A DNA stretch of 53,577 bases. Source: JBCBSS01 sp039819065. Lineage in GTDB: Bacteria; Bacteroidota; Bacteroidia; Cytophagales; Cyclobacteriaceae. The stretch covers positions 1 through 53,577 of the forward strand of contig JBCBSS010000039.1 in NCBI GenBank assembly GCA_039819065.1. Direction: 5' to 3'. Below the pieces are notes generated by a model, which was not told the DNA's origin, did no database searches, and saw only the letters and a list, made by a program, of their open reading frames with translations. The translations under genes were made by a program, and so were the position numbers. Positions 8,689 to 17,228 of this stretch are shown one piece after another; position 1 is the stretch's first letter; each line of letters starts with the position of its first letter.

Positions 8689-9732
8689 ATGTTAGAGAAA
8701 GCAGAGGCATTAAAAAAAGAAATTGCAGATTACCAGGTAAAAACGCAAGATGAGCTTGAAGCTTTCAGACTGAGATTTATTAGTCGAAAGAGCGTTATAG
8801 GCGACTTGTTAGCTCAGTTCAAAGATGTTCCGAACGAGGATAAAAGGAAGTTCGGAATAGCACTTAATGAATTGAAACAAGCCGCTCAAGATAAGTTCAA
8901 GGCCCTGGTTGCTGACCTGGAAAATTCCTCTGATAATGGAGTTGAGCAACTTGACTTCGATCTCACATTACCTCCTATTGGTGATCGCATAGGTAGCGTC
9001 CACCCACTCACATCTACAAGACGTCGGATAGAGGAAATATTTGAAAGAATTGGTTTCAATGTCGAAGAAGGTCCGGAAATCGAAGACGACTGGCACAACT
9101 TTACTGCATTAAACTTCCCCAAAAATCACCCTGCCAGAGAGATGCAAGACACCTTCTTCATCAAAAAGGCAGCAGATGATAAAGAAGAGGATATTCTCTT
9201 AAGAACACATACCTCTAATGTGCAAATAAGGCTGATGCAAAAGCAGAAGCCACCGATCAGGTCTATTATGCCTGGTCGTGTATTCAGAAACGAAGCCATA
9301 TCAGCACGAGCACACTGTATTTTCCATCAGGTAGAAGGGCTCTTTGTTGATGAAAATGTAGGCTTTGTGGATCTGAAACAGACGCTGTATCACTTTGCCA
9401 AAGAAATGTTTGGCAAGGATATTAAGATCAGGTATCGGCCCTCTTACTTCCCATTTACAGAACCTAGCGCAGAGATAGACATTTCATGTCTTATTTGTAA
9501 AGGTGCTGGTTGTAATGTCTGTAAACATACCGGTTGGGTAGAAATAGCTGGTTCTGGCATGGTTGATCCTAATGTCCTTGAAAGTTGTGGCATTGATTCA
9601 GAAAAATATACCGGCTTTGCTTTTGGTATGGGTATTGAAAGAGTGGCCATGCTTAAGTATCAGATCAATGACTTGAGGCTTTTCACTGAAAATGATGTGA
9701 GGTTTCTCAAACAGTTCAGAACAATCTCTTAA
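8689..9732 (+). CDS. pheS: Phenylalanine--tRNA ligase alpha subunit
   Basis: This is the catalytic alpha subunit of the (alpha-beta)2 synthetase that charges tRNA-Phe. At 347 residues it is full length: an N-terminal coiled coil (about 1-90), then the class II core with HPLTSTRRRIEEIF, the motif 2 region GRVFRNEAISARAHCIFHQ and the motif 3 region FAFGMGIERVAML. The CLICKGAGCNVC cysteine cluster before motif 3 is common in bacterial PheS. AGGAG at 8680-8684 precedes the ATG. It lies 11 bp after cysN and 5 bp before the next gene, an unusual place for a housekeeping synthetase. No pheT is adjacent. Confidence 0.97.
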   Translation: MLEKAEALKKEIADYQVKTQDELEAFRLRFISRKSVIGDLLAQFKDVPNEDKRKFGIALNELKQAAQDKFKALVADLENSSDNGVEQLDFDLTLPPIGDRIGSVHPLTSTRRRIEEIFERIGFNVEEGPEIEDDWHNFTALNFPKNHPAREMQDTFFIKKAADDKEEDILLRTHTSNVQIRLMQKQKPPIRSIMPGRVFRNEAISARAHCIFHQVEGLFVDENVGFVDLKQTLYHFAKEMFGKDIKIRYRPSYFPFTEPSAEIDISCLICKGAGCNVCKHTGWVEIAGSGMVDPNVLESCGIDSEKYTGFAFGMGIERVAMLKYQINDLRLFTENDVRFLKQFRTIS

Positions 9733-9737
9733 ATCAA

Positions 9738-10592
9738 ATGGATATCGAAAACATCAAATCCGTTGCTGTAGTTGGCGCGGGTACTATGGGACAAGGAATA
9801 GCTCAAATGGCTGCTATGGCTGGCTATCCAACCCTTATGTACGATATCAAAAAGGAGATACTGAAAGATGGTCTTGATAAGATCAGCACTAACCTCGACA
9901 AGGGAATTGAGAAGGGCAAGCTCACCGGGGAGCAAAAAAAAACGGCACTTGAGCTTATTAGAACCTCTGATAATATAGAGGATGTAGTTGCTGATATAGT
10001 TGTCGAAGCCGTGCTGGAAAAACTGGAGATCAAACAAGAGCTTTTCAAAACGCTAGAGGAGATTAATGATGCTTCAGCCTTATTAACTTCTAATACTTCT
10101 TCTATTCCTATTACGCAAATCGCGGCTAAGCTGAAATACCCGGAAAGGTTCGCCGGTATGCATTTCTTCAATCCGGCCCATATCATGAAACTGGTGGAGG
10201 TCATATCCGGAGCAGCTACTTCTGAGGACACTGTTATCAGCGTAAAAGCATTCGCAGAAAAGTTAGGCAAGGTAGCAGTGGTAGCAAAAGATTCTCCCGG
10301 CTTTATCGTTAATCGTGTAGCAAGACACTTCTACGTGGAAAGTCTTAAGGCTTTGGAAGAAGGTGTTGCAGACGTCGAAACCATAGACAAGTTAATTAAG
10401 GCCTCTGGGTTTAGAATGGGGCCATTTGAGCTAATGGATTTAATAGGTGTTGATACTAATTTTTCTGTCACCACTTCCATGTTCAATGCCTTTCATCAAG
10501 ATTCAAAGTTTCGCCCTAGCAGGATCCAACAACAGAAAGTAGATGCGGGTCATCACGGTAGAAAGACAGGAAAGGGATTTTATGATTATTAA
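9738..10592 (+). CDS. 3-hydroxybutyryl-CoA / 3-hydroxyacyl-CoA dehydrogenase
   Basis: This 284-residue cytosolic enzyme oxidises 3-hydroxyacyl-CoA with NAD(P)+, or runs in reverse, in short-chain fatty acid metabolism. The N-terminal dinucleotide fold has GAGTMG (13-18). The SNTSSIPIT motif, the catalytic-histidine region GMHFFNPAHIMKLVEVI and KDSPGFIVNR follow. The C-terminal helical domain ends in HGRKTGKGFYDY, the family's usual terminus. It lies 5 bp after pheS, and its stop overlaps the start of the lipoprotein gene by 11 bp, so all are likely on the cys transcript. Confidence 0.93.
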   Translation: MDIENIKSVAVVGAGTMGQGIAQMAAMAGYPTLMYDIKKEILKDGLDKISTNLDKGIEKGKLTGEQKKTALELIRTSDNIEDVVADIVVEAVLEKLEIKQELFKTLEEINDASALLTSNTSSIPITQIAAKLKYPERFAGMHFFNPAHIMKLVEVISGAATSEDTVISVKAFAEKLGKVAVVAKDSPGFIVNRVARHFYVESLKALEEGVADVETIDKLIKASGFRMGPFELMDLIGVDTNFSVTTSMFNAFHQDSKFRPSRIQQQKVDAGHHGRKTGKGFYDY

Positions 10593-11034
10593 AAACATTC
10601 TGAGATCGTTAGTACTGTTTTGCATTATCACAATCAGTGCATGTACCAATACTGAATTACCCCAAGATCAAATTCCTTTCGTTCCATTTAACAATATCGA
10701 AATTAATCTGAGTAATATTCAATATATCTCATTACGGAACAACGGTGGCTGGGTAGAACTAAATACTGGAGGCGTCAGGGGAATTATATTGTATCGTAAC
10801 AGCCCAAGTGAATACATTGCTTACGAGCGTAATTGTTCTTACGAACCTAATGAAGCATGTGCCACTGTGAATGTCGATCCATCAGGCCTGTTCATGGTAG
10901 ACAACTGTTGCGGCTCTACTTTCAACTTTGCCGATGGAAACCCTTTAGGGGGGCCAGCTATATTCCCATTGAGAAGATATCGGGTGATTTTGGATGGCAA
11001 TTTCCTTACCATCACCGATGAGCCACTCAACTAG
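10582..11034 (+). CDS. Rieske-fold-like lipoprotein lacking cluster ligands
   Basis: The product is a 150-residue lipoprotein. The ATG at 10582 gives a short basic N-terminus, a hydrophobic stretch and the lipobox ISAC, so this start is preferred over an upstream one at 10543. The C-terminal half follows the Rieske pattern: a first cysteine box (NCSY...EAC) and a second box DNCCGSTFNFADGNPLGGPA followed by PLRRYRV. Compared with the canonical CTHxxC and CPxHGS boxes, both histidine ligands are replaced (Tyr, Cys) and one ligand cysteine is Asp. It therefore probably does not bind a normal [2Fe-2S] Rieske cluster. The two remaining non-ligand-position cysteines could form the usual disulfide. 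The function is unknown. Confidence 0.75.
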   Translation: MIIKNILRSLVLFCIITISACTNTELPQDQIPFVPFNNIEINLSNIQYISLRNNGGWVELNTGGVRGIILYRNSPSEYIAYERNCSYEPNEACATVNVDPSGLFMVDNCCGSTFNFADGNPLGGPAIFPLRRYRVILDGNFLTITDEPLN

Positions 11035-11996
11035 ATCAATGCTTCTATAATTTTATCAACCGTCATTCCTTCCGCCTCTGCTTTGAAATTACGAACAATT
11101 CTATGGCGAAAAACTGGCTTGGCTACCGCTTGAACGTCTTCAATATCAGGTGAATATTTACCGTTCAGCAGCGCATTACATTTTGCCGCGATTACAAGGA
11201 ACTGTGAGGCTCTTGGGCCAGCACCCCACTCGAGATACTGATTCGTAACCTCTGCAGCTTTTGGTGTATTAGGCCTTGTTTTGTGCACTAGCTCGACCGC
11301 ATATTCTACTACGTTATCGGCTATGGGCACTTTTCTGATCAGTTGTTGGAAGTATTGAATCTGCTCACCACTCAATATGTGGCCAGCCTCTTGTTGTACA
11401 TCTGAGGTGGTATTCTTCACAATATCCACTTCATTTTCGTAAGAAGGATAGTCCAGAAACACATTGAACATGAAACGGTCAAGCTGAGCTTCAGGTAATG
11501 GATATGTTCCTTCTTGCTCTATAGGATTCTGCGTAGCCAGGACAAAGAACGGCTGCTCCAAATCATACCGTTGACCAGCTATGGTAACAGCATATTCCTG
11601 CATTGATTCAAGCAAGGCAGCCTGTGTTTTAGGAGGCGTCCTGTTGATCTCATCGGCCAAAATGATGTTGGCAAATATAGGCCCTTTGATAAACTGAAAG
11701 TTACGATCCTTATCTAAAGTCTCAGCTCCGAGAATATCAGATGGCATCAAATCAGGTGTGAACTGAATTCTGTTAAAATTAAGGTCTAACGCTGATGCGA
11801 TGGTTTTGATCAGAAGCGTTTTAGCCAGTCCAGGAACACCCACCAATAGACAGTGCCCTTTACAAAAGATAGATATAAGTAATAACCTTACTACATCGTC
11901 CTGTCCAACTATGACTTTTGAGATTTCTTCCTTGAGATTCTTGTATGCCTCGAAGAGGCCGTCAGCCGCTTCTACTTCAGTAGCGTATTCTTTCAT
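11031..11996 (-). CDS. MoxR-family AAA+ ATPase
   Basis: This 321-residue cytosolic AAA+ chaperone-like ATPase belongs to the family that inserts metal cofactors or matures von Willebrand-type proteins. Walker A is GVPGLAKT, Walker B is ILADEINR, followed by TPPKTQAALLESMQE, the sensor-1 region FVLATQNPIEQEGTYPLPEAQLDRF (only partly given here by position, about residues 150-175), and the AAA lid domain. The ATG at 11996 (MKEYATEVE) is preferred over 12032. MoxR genes are usually followed by DUF58 and VWA genes, but none follows here. Instead the gene converges with the lipoprotein and overlaps it by 4 bp. Its partner cannot be inferred. Confidence 0.9.
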   Translation of the reverse strand: MKEYATEVEAADGLFEAYKNLKEEISKVIVGQDDVVRLLLISIFCKGHCLLVGVPGLAKTLLIKTIASALDLNFNRIQFTPDLMPSDILGAETLDKDRNFQFIKGPIFANIILADEINRTPPKTQAALLESMQEYAVTIAGQRYDLEQPFFVLATQNPIEQEGTYPLPEAQLDRFMFNVFLDYPSYENEVDIVKNTTSDVQQEAGHILSGEQIQYFQQLIRKVPIADNVVEYAVELVHKTRPNTPKAAEVTNQYLEWGAGPRASQFLVIAAKCNALLNGKYSPDIEDVQAVAKPVFRHRIVRNFKAEAEGMTVDKIIEALI

Positions 11997-12147
11997 GTGT
12001 ATCAAAAATTCTTTTAAGTAGGTAAAGCGCACTACTAGGCGCGCGTTCGACTGAGTCTAACTAACTCGGCCTTCAAGGCTACTATATAAAAGTGATTTTA
12101 ACCAAAAAACAACAACAACTTTAACGAACGGATCAAAAAATTGTTGG

Positions 12148-13533
12148 TCATTGACGCATTATATTACAATTATTGTAGTTGTCATCGATTCTGATGAAAA
12201 CATCATTCCTCGCTTTGTTAAACCAGGTTGATAGTGCACGGCTTTGTTTTTCATTTAGTGCAGCCGATTGGATTTTTTGCCAGTCATCCCTGAGGCTAGC
12301 TTGGTGAGGCTCAATGCGTGATTTAAAGTATATGATTCTGACTGCCTCTTTTCCATCATCCATTCTAAATTTAATCGGTGGGCTGATCTGTCCTACTTGC
12401 ATGGTATCGATCGTGAAAAAGATGACAGGATCATCAAGGTTGTCTACAGAGATTTTTGTAGAACCTGATTGATCCAAAAAGAATCCTCCACTACCGGAAG
12501 TCAATTGGTCATCTGAATATTCCTTGGCAGCTTGCTCAAAGGCCATACTGTCCAATTCAATGATATTTTTTAAGCTATCGAGATAATCATCCGCTATTTG
12601 TATATCATTTTCAGAAAACTCGGGAATAATTAGAATGTGGCGTGAATCATATTCATTACCTCTTCTATCTTTAAGCTCAATCAAGTGAAATCCAAACTCT
12701 GTTTCCACCGGGTCAGAAAGCTCACCTGGCTTCAACTTAAGCGCAGCAGCCTCATATTCAGGAACCATAGCGCCTCTCTTGGCGATTCCCAACTCACCAC
12801 CATTTCGTCCACTCGGTCCTTGCGAATATTCTTTGGCTAATACATTAAAGCTTTCACCGTTTTCAATACGGTCTTTTAAATCATACAGAGTAGATTTTGC
12901 TCTTGACTTCTGGTCTTTTCCTACTTCCGGGATTTTTACGATTTGAGCTACTTCTACTTCGGTTGAAAAGTAAGGTAAGCTATCAGTAGGAATCCTATTG
13001 AAGAATTTCTTTACTTCCGCAGGCGTAATCGTTACTCCACTGGTAATAGTGGACTGCATTCGTTGTACTATAAGCTGTTCTTTGATTTGATCTCTGATCT
13101 CTTCTCGTATTCTATTGATACTCTTTCCGTAGTATTCTTCCAGTCTTTCAGGAGAGCCTCCGTACTGAGAAATGATAATTTGCATTCTCCTGTCCAGGTT
13201 ACCATCAACTTCGGCGTCAGAGACTATGACCGAGTCTATTTCAGCTTTAGCTACCAATAGTTTATTTACAATCAGCTGCTCAAGAATGCCACATTTTGCT
13301 TGTGGGCCGGAGCCTTGTCCTGAACTTAGGTATTGCAGATATGCGCCCTCCAGATCAGATTTAAGCACAATATAGTTATCTACCTTGGCAATAATCTCAT
13401 CTACGAGCACGCCTCCATTCTCCGGTTGTGCCTTAATCGGCGCATTGAGTAGTACAAGTGCTCCCAAAAGCACCATAAAAACCTTAATTCTCTCTGAGAA
13501 TCTCAAATTCTTTATTTTCAACCGCTCTTTCAT
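12148..13533 (-). CDS. SurA-like periplasmic peptidyl-prolyl isomerase/chaperone
   Basis: This 461-residue exported protein resembles SurA: a signal peptide ending near APIKAQ, a SurA N-terminal chaperone domain (VDEIIAKVDNYIVLKSDLEGA onward, residues about 43-190), then two parvulin domains. The first is clear (EYSQGPSGRNGGELG, ETEFGFHLIEL), the second weaker (DSRHILI, SGSGGFF). It should assist outer-membrane protein folding in the periplasm. The first ATG (13533) overlaps the upstream gene by 50 bp. TTG at 13506 gives an equally good signal peptide with less overlap, and ATG at 13476 gives one lacking basic residues. It is the third gene of a three-gene folding-factor operon. Confidence 0.9.
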   Translation of the reverse strand: MKERLKIKNLRFSERIKVFMVLLGALVLLNAPIKAQPENGGVLVDEIIAKVDNYIVLKSDLEGAYLQYLSSGQGSGPQAKCGILEQLIVNKLLVAKAEIDSVIVSDAEVDGNLDRRMQIIISQYGGSPERLEEYYGKSINRIREEIRDQIKEQLIVQRMQSTITSGVTITPAEVKKFFNRIPTDSLPYFSTEVEVAQIVKIPEVGKDQKSRAKSTLYDLKDRIENGESFNVLAKEYSQGPSGRNGGELGIAKRGAMVPEYEAAALKLKPGELSDPVETEFGFHLIELKDRRGNEYDSRHILIIPEFSENDIQIADDYLDSLKNIIELDSMAFEQAAKEYSDDQLTSGSGGFFLDQSGSTKISVDNLDDPVIFFTIDTMQVGQISPPIKFRMDDGKEAVRIIYFKSRIEPHQASLRDDWQKIQSAALNEKQSRALSTWFNKARNDVFIRIDDNYNNCNIMRQ

Positions 13534-14374
13534 AAATATCGTCTTCTAATTCCCGGGCAATTGCCACTTTTCTCTTATTAATGATAATATTGATAACCTG
13601 GTCGCGTACAAACTCTAACGGTGAAACATCACCTCCAAGTTTATATTCTTCCACTTTTAAAAGGTAAAGGTTTCCTTCATCCTCGGTTTCAATAAATTTA
13701 TTTCGTTTCAAATAGCGTGTTACATCGTCCAACTCAGCTAACGGTGTCGTCTGGAAGAGTTCATCGAAATTCATCCATACCGAGTCACTTAGTTGAAATG
13801 TACTCGCGAACCTCAAACAGTAAGATTTAAGCTCCTCTTCATCTTTTTCTCTTTGGGATCTCATGAGTCTTTTAAGCTTGCCAATCTGGTGTGGCCCTTT
13901 CGGCAGTACAACGAATGAACCTCTTACAATTGGATTACGAAGGACGAAGTTATCGATGTTTTTCTGGTAGTAATTGGCTAATTCTTCCTCGGTCACCTCT
14001 CTACTCAATTTCTGGTTAACATAGAAAGATTGGTACTCATAGCCAATGAGACTATAACGATAATCCAATATTTTCCTTTCTATCTCCGCTTCATCAAAGT
14101 CTATTTTAGAAGAAGCTTCTCTGATCAACAGTTGCTTTTTCGCCCAGTTGCTGATGTAGCCCTCCACGCGATTTATGCTATCCTGAGCAGACAGTCCTTC
14201 AGGAACAATTCCCTCAAGGTCTTCAGGGTAGAGGTATTGATCATGCGCGCGAGCAACAGGATTGAGCTCGCTTGGAGATTCTACCGTACTCTCTTTGAAT
14301 TGAATCAAATCGCACGATGCCAGTGATACAAGCAGAATTGTTATGTATATACTATTTCTTTTCCAGCTTGTCAT
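13484..14374 (-). CDS. Parvulin/SurA-N-like lipoprotein without recognisable PPIase core
   Basis: This 296-residue lipoprotein has a signal ending in lipobox LASC. The body is charged and helical. Residues about 45-150 resemble the SurA N-terminal/peptidyl-prolyl isomerase chaperone region (QYLYPEDLEGIVPEG, WAKKQLLIREA, EEELANYYQKN). The FGFH-type active-site segments of parvulins are absent. It is probably a membrane-anchored chaperone working with its two neighbours. It overlaps the upstream ppiC-like gene by 23 bp and the downstream SurA-like gene by up to 50 bp, so the three are translationally linked. Confidence 0.8.
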   Translation of the reverse strand: MTSWKRNSIYITILLVSLASCDLIQFKESTVESPSELNPVARAHDQYLYPEDLEGIVPEGLSAQDSINRVEGYISNWAKKQLLIREASSKIDFDEAEIERKILDYRYSLIGYEYQSFYVNQKLSREVTEEELANYYQKNIDNFVLRNPIVRGSFVVLPKGPHQIGKLKRLMRSQREKDEEELKSYCLRFASTFQLSDSVWMNFDELFQTTPLAELDDVTRYLKRNKFIETEDEGNLYLLKVEEYKLGGDVSPLEFVRDQVINIIINKRKVAIARELEDDIYERAVENKEFEILREN

Positions 14375-16343
14375 AAACGTATGCTAACGTACGGTCATTG
14401 GTTTCAATATTGTATTTAGCCTTAAGTGAACTCACCCATTCTTTCTCAAGTTCGTCTTGATAGTCTGAAATCACCAGGCCTTTCACCTCATCAAGTTGTT
14501 TAGGAGTCGGTTCTAAAACCTTCTTTACAATAATTAACTGATAACGGTCATTGTCCGCCATCTCATACTGACCTGGTGCCCATGTCACCTTATCAATAAA
14601 TTCTGATTGCCCTTTTTCGAAAAGTCTTTCTTCAATACTCAAATTTAAGGAAGAATTAGTATTGAATTTTTTCTCCAGGTTTTCCTTTGTATTAGAAGCA
14701 GTGTCAGTTTCTATGTTGGACTTTATTTCTTCTACGATATCCTTACTGGCTGCGTTATAGACAATGGCATCAACTCTCTTCTCCCATTTATATTGCCCCT
14801 TATTTTTTTCAAAGAAATTAGCCAACCCTACGGAATCACTAGCTGCTTTGGACCATACTTTATCATCCATTAGTTGAAATAGCAAAATCCCTTCTCTGTA
14901 TTCCTTAAGAAGCATTCGATAATCCACGTATTTCTCGGCCAGATGATCTTCCTCATACTTAATAATGTTGGCCTTCACATAATTATTGTAAAGCAAATCC
15001 ATATAATACTCTGGGCCATAGCCAGCGCTAGGCTTTTGCTCTTTTACAATATAATCATAGAACCCTCTAATAGTATAAGGCTGCTCTGCTATGCTAAACA
15101 AGGCAGAATCAAGATAAGGCGCTGATGATCGGTATGTCCACTTACCTTTCAGTAAAGAACTATCGGCAGTAGTAAATGCCTGCTTTTTTCTGTCAGGATA
15201 TTCCTGAAAGCCATTTTCATTCTTAAGTCTTTTGATCAAAAACTTTTCTCCTAATTGAGATCTGGAATCACGATTAACCTTTTGTTTGATACCAGCTTCG
15301 AGTTCTTCAAAAGTCTCGAGTTCCTTCCTTCCCTCTAGTTTCACGATGTGCCAGCCAAAAGGTGTAGTGAATGGGTCGGATATTTCCTGGCTATTCTGAA
15401 GAGAGAATGCTGCCGCCTCAAATGTCGGAGGAAATGAACCTCTTTTGAACGGTTTTAGTGTACCACCATTACCTCTTGTATTCAAATCTTCAGAGAATTG
15501 CTTACAAAGCTCGTTCCAATCCGCTCCTGCCTGTAGCTGATCATGTATTTCAAAAACCCGATTCTTTGCGTCAGTTGAGTCCTTGGCGGTAGCACCTCTC
15601 TTAATGCGTATCATGATGTGCGATACTTCTACCTCGCCTTGCGACTTCCTGCGGTCATTTACCTTCACCAAATGATATCCGAACCTTGTACGAATGGGCA
15701 TAGAGACGTCACCAACAGGTGTTTGATATGCAGCTGACTCAAAAGGATAGACCATTTGAAATGCTGTAAAGTATCCCAAGTTGCCTCCGTTGTTTCGTGC
15801 TGATGGATCCTGAGAGAACTGCCTGGCTAGTTGCTCGAATGGTTTGCCTTCTACGGCTTGTTCTCTCACACCCAATAGGCGGTTATATGCTTTTAATGTA
15901 TCTGCAGGGCTGGCTTGAAGTTTGAGTCTGACCAGAATATGCGAAGCACTTACTTCTTCTTTCATTCTTTGGTAAGCCTCATTGATAAGTTTTTCAGTAA
16001 CGCCTGACTCAGTCAAATAAGGTTTTTTGAGTTGTTCGGCGTAGGTATTGAATTCAGCATTGAAGGATGCTGTCGTATCCATGCCAAGGGCTTTGGCCTC
16101 TCTTATTTTAAGCTTAAAATTGACAAATAGGTCAAGGTAGTCTTTGATATCCTCACGCTGAAAAGCCTTCTCATTGTTGAAGTTATTTTTCTTGTAGACA
16201 TACATGAATTCTTCGGCTGTGACCGGAGAGCCATCTACAGTAAAGAGAATATCGTTGTCTGAGGAGGTAAGGGGTTGCTCACTTTTACATGAAAGTGCTA
16301 AAAGTGTAATGAAACCCAATAAGAAATGATTAATCTTTTTCAA
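14352..16343 (-). CDS. Lipoprotein peptidyl-prolyl isomerase with two parvulin domains (PpiC/SurA-like)
   Basis: This 663-residue lipoprotein (signal with lipobox ALSC, then KSEQP) has an N-terminal helical chaperone region (about 30-125) and two consecutive parvulin domains. The first is ASHILVRL...NNGGNLGYF...RFGYHLVKV, and the second is VSHIMIRI...GNGGTLKPF...PFGWHIVKL. A long C-terminal region (about 350-663) shows no clear catalytic motif. It is expected to fold or guard outer-membrane and surface proteins in the periplasm. It is the first gene of the operon; about 85 bp separate it from the RsbW-like gene downstream of its start, which lies upstream in transcription terms. Confidence 0.9.
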   Translation of the reverse strand: MKKINHFLLGFITLLALSCKSEQPLTSSDNDILFTVDGSPVTAEEFMYVYKKNNFNNEKAFQREDIKDYLDLFVNFKLKIREAKALGMDTTASFNAEFNTYAEQLKKPYLTESGVTEKLINEAYQRMKEEVSASHILVRLKLQASPADTLKAYNRLLGVREQAVEGKPFEQLARQFSQDPSARNNGGNLGYFTAFQMVYPFESAAYQTPVGDVSMPIRTRFGYHLVKVNDRRKSQGEVEVSHIMIRIKRGATAKDSTDAKNRVFEIHDQLQAGADWNELCKQFSEDLNTRGNGGTLKPFKRGSFPPTFEAAAFSLQNSQEISDPFTTPFGWHIVKLEGRKELETFEELEAGIKQKVNRDSRSQLGEKFLIKRLKNENGFQEYPDRKKQAFTTADSSLLKGKWTYRSSAPYLDSALFSIAEQPYTIRGFYDYIVKEQKPSAGYGPEYYMDLLYNNYVKANIIKYEEDHLAEKYVDYRMLLKEYREGILLFQLMDDKVWSKAASDSVGLANFFEKNKGQYKWEKRVDAIVYNAASKDIVEEIKSNIETDTASNTKENLEKKFNTNSSLNLSIEERLFEKGQSEFIDKVTWAPGQYEMADNDRYQLIIVKKVLEPTPKQLDEVKGLVISDYQDELEKEWVSSLKAKYNIETNDRTLAYVYDKLEKK

Positions 16344-16428
16344 GGCAACTTGGACTGTTAAAAATCGTGCAAGTTTAATGATTTTTTTGCGTTAACAGGC
16401 TCAATCTGGGGGTAAAATGCCTAAAATG

Positions 16429-16854
16429 CTATCTGATCACTTCAGATTTTTTGTAGAGACGACAGATGTTTTTATTTGAGTCTGATATGAATTCTATCTT
16501 ATCCATGATTCTTTTCACCAGAATCAGGCCGATACCACCTTTGCGTTGCTTTTTGACTATGTCTTTGATAGAAGGCTCGATGTACTCGTTGATGTCAAAG
16601 CCCGGAACCCCGTTGTCTATTATATCAAATACGATCCCATCATTCTTTCTGACTTTGATATCTACCTCAAGGGATTCTTTTGGGTCGCACTTATGGGAAT
16701 GGATAATGACATTAGCACAGACCTCATCTATAGCCAGCACCAAAGTGCTGATCTCTACTTCGGTGAGACCATGGTTGCTCAGGGCTTCATTGACGAAAGC
16801 CCTGATGTCCTGGAGTCTCTCCTTGGAGCATGGTACCTTATAGCTATAGTTCAT
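16429..16854 (-). CDS. RsbW/SpoIIAB-like anti-sigma-type serine kinase (HATPase)
   Basis: This 141-residue single-domain GHKL ATPase carries the N-box AIDEVCANVIIHS, the G1-box DNGVPGFD and the G2-box GGIGLILVKRIMD. In the partner-switching scheme such kinases phosphorylate the STAS partner and bind an output protein. The ATG at 16854 (MNYSYKVP) is preferred over TTG at 16860. It overlaps the STAS gene by 11 bp. No B-type sigma factor is encoded beside it, so the output is unknown. Confidence 0.9.
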   Translation of the reverse strand: MNYSYKVPCSKERLQDIRAFVNEALSNHGLTEVEISTLVLAIDEVCANVIIHSHKCDPKESLEVDIKVRKNDGIVFDIIDNGVPGFDINEYIEPSIKDIVKKQRKGGIGLILVKRIMDKIEFISDSNKNICRLYKKSEVIR

Positions 16855-17188
16855 TGACAAGAGTCTTAGCTTTTTCTTTGTTCTCTGTAATAGGTAACAA
16901 CTGGTCTAGGCCAAGTATTTGGAAGACGTTCTCGACTTTTTCATTGAGGCCATAGATCACCATTTTTATATCGTGCTTCTTGATTTCCTCGATATAAGAC
17001 ATGAATACACCCAAACCTGCTGATGAAATATATTCGAGATGGGTACAATCAATTAAAAATTTCTTTCCTCCACTTTCAACAGCCTCTTTGATTGCATTAT
17101 CCAGCTGTATTGACGAACTCGCATCAACCTCTCCTACCACCATCAGTATATCAAATTCGTTTTCCTGAATCCTCTTTACATCTACCAT
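16844..17188 (-). CDS. STAS-domain anti-anti-sigma-type protein (RsbV/SpoIIAA-like)
   Basis: This 114-residue single STAS domain should be the phosphorylatable partner of the neighbouring kinase. The motif DCTHLEYISSAGLGVF contains the serine (55 or 56) modified in SpoIIAA homologues. When dephosphorylated by the upstream PP2C phosphatase it would sequester the kinase. It lies 40 bp after the phosphatase gene and overlaps the kinase gene, giving the order phosphatase, STAS, kinase. Confidence 0.92.
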   Translation of the reverse strand: MVDVKRIQENEFDILMVVGEVDASSSIQLDNAIKEAVESGGKKFLIDCTHLEYISSAGLGVFMSYIEEIKKHDIKMVIYGLNEKVENVFQILGLDQLLPITENKEKAKTLVNEL

Positions 17189-17228
17189 AGTATTTTTACG
17201 AATTAAGTTTGGTTTAGTTATTTAAGCC

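Noticed and set aside
8689..9732. T-box or attenuator control of pheS
   Set aside because: Only 11 bp separate cysN and pheS, leaving no room for a leader structure.
11031..11996. MoxR/DUF58/VWA maturation system
   Set aside because: Only the MoxR ATPase is present. Neighbours are a Rieske-like lipoprotein and folding factors, with no DUF58 or VWA gene.
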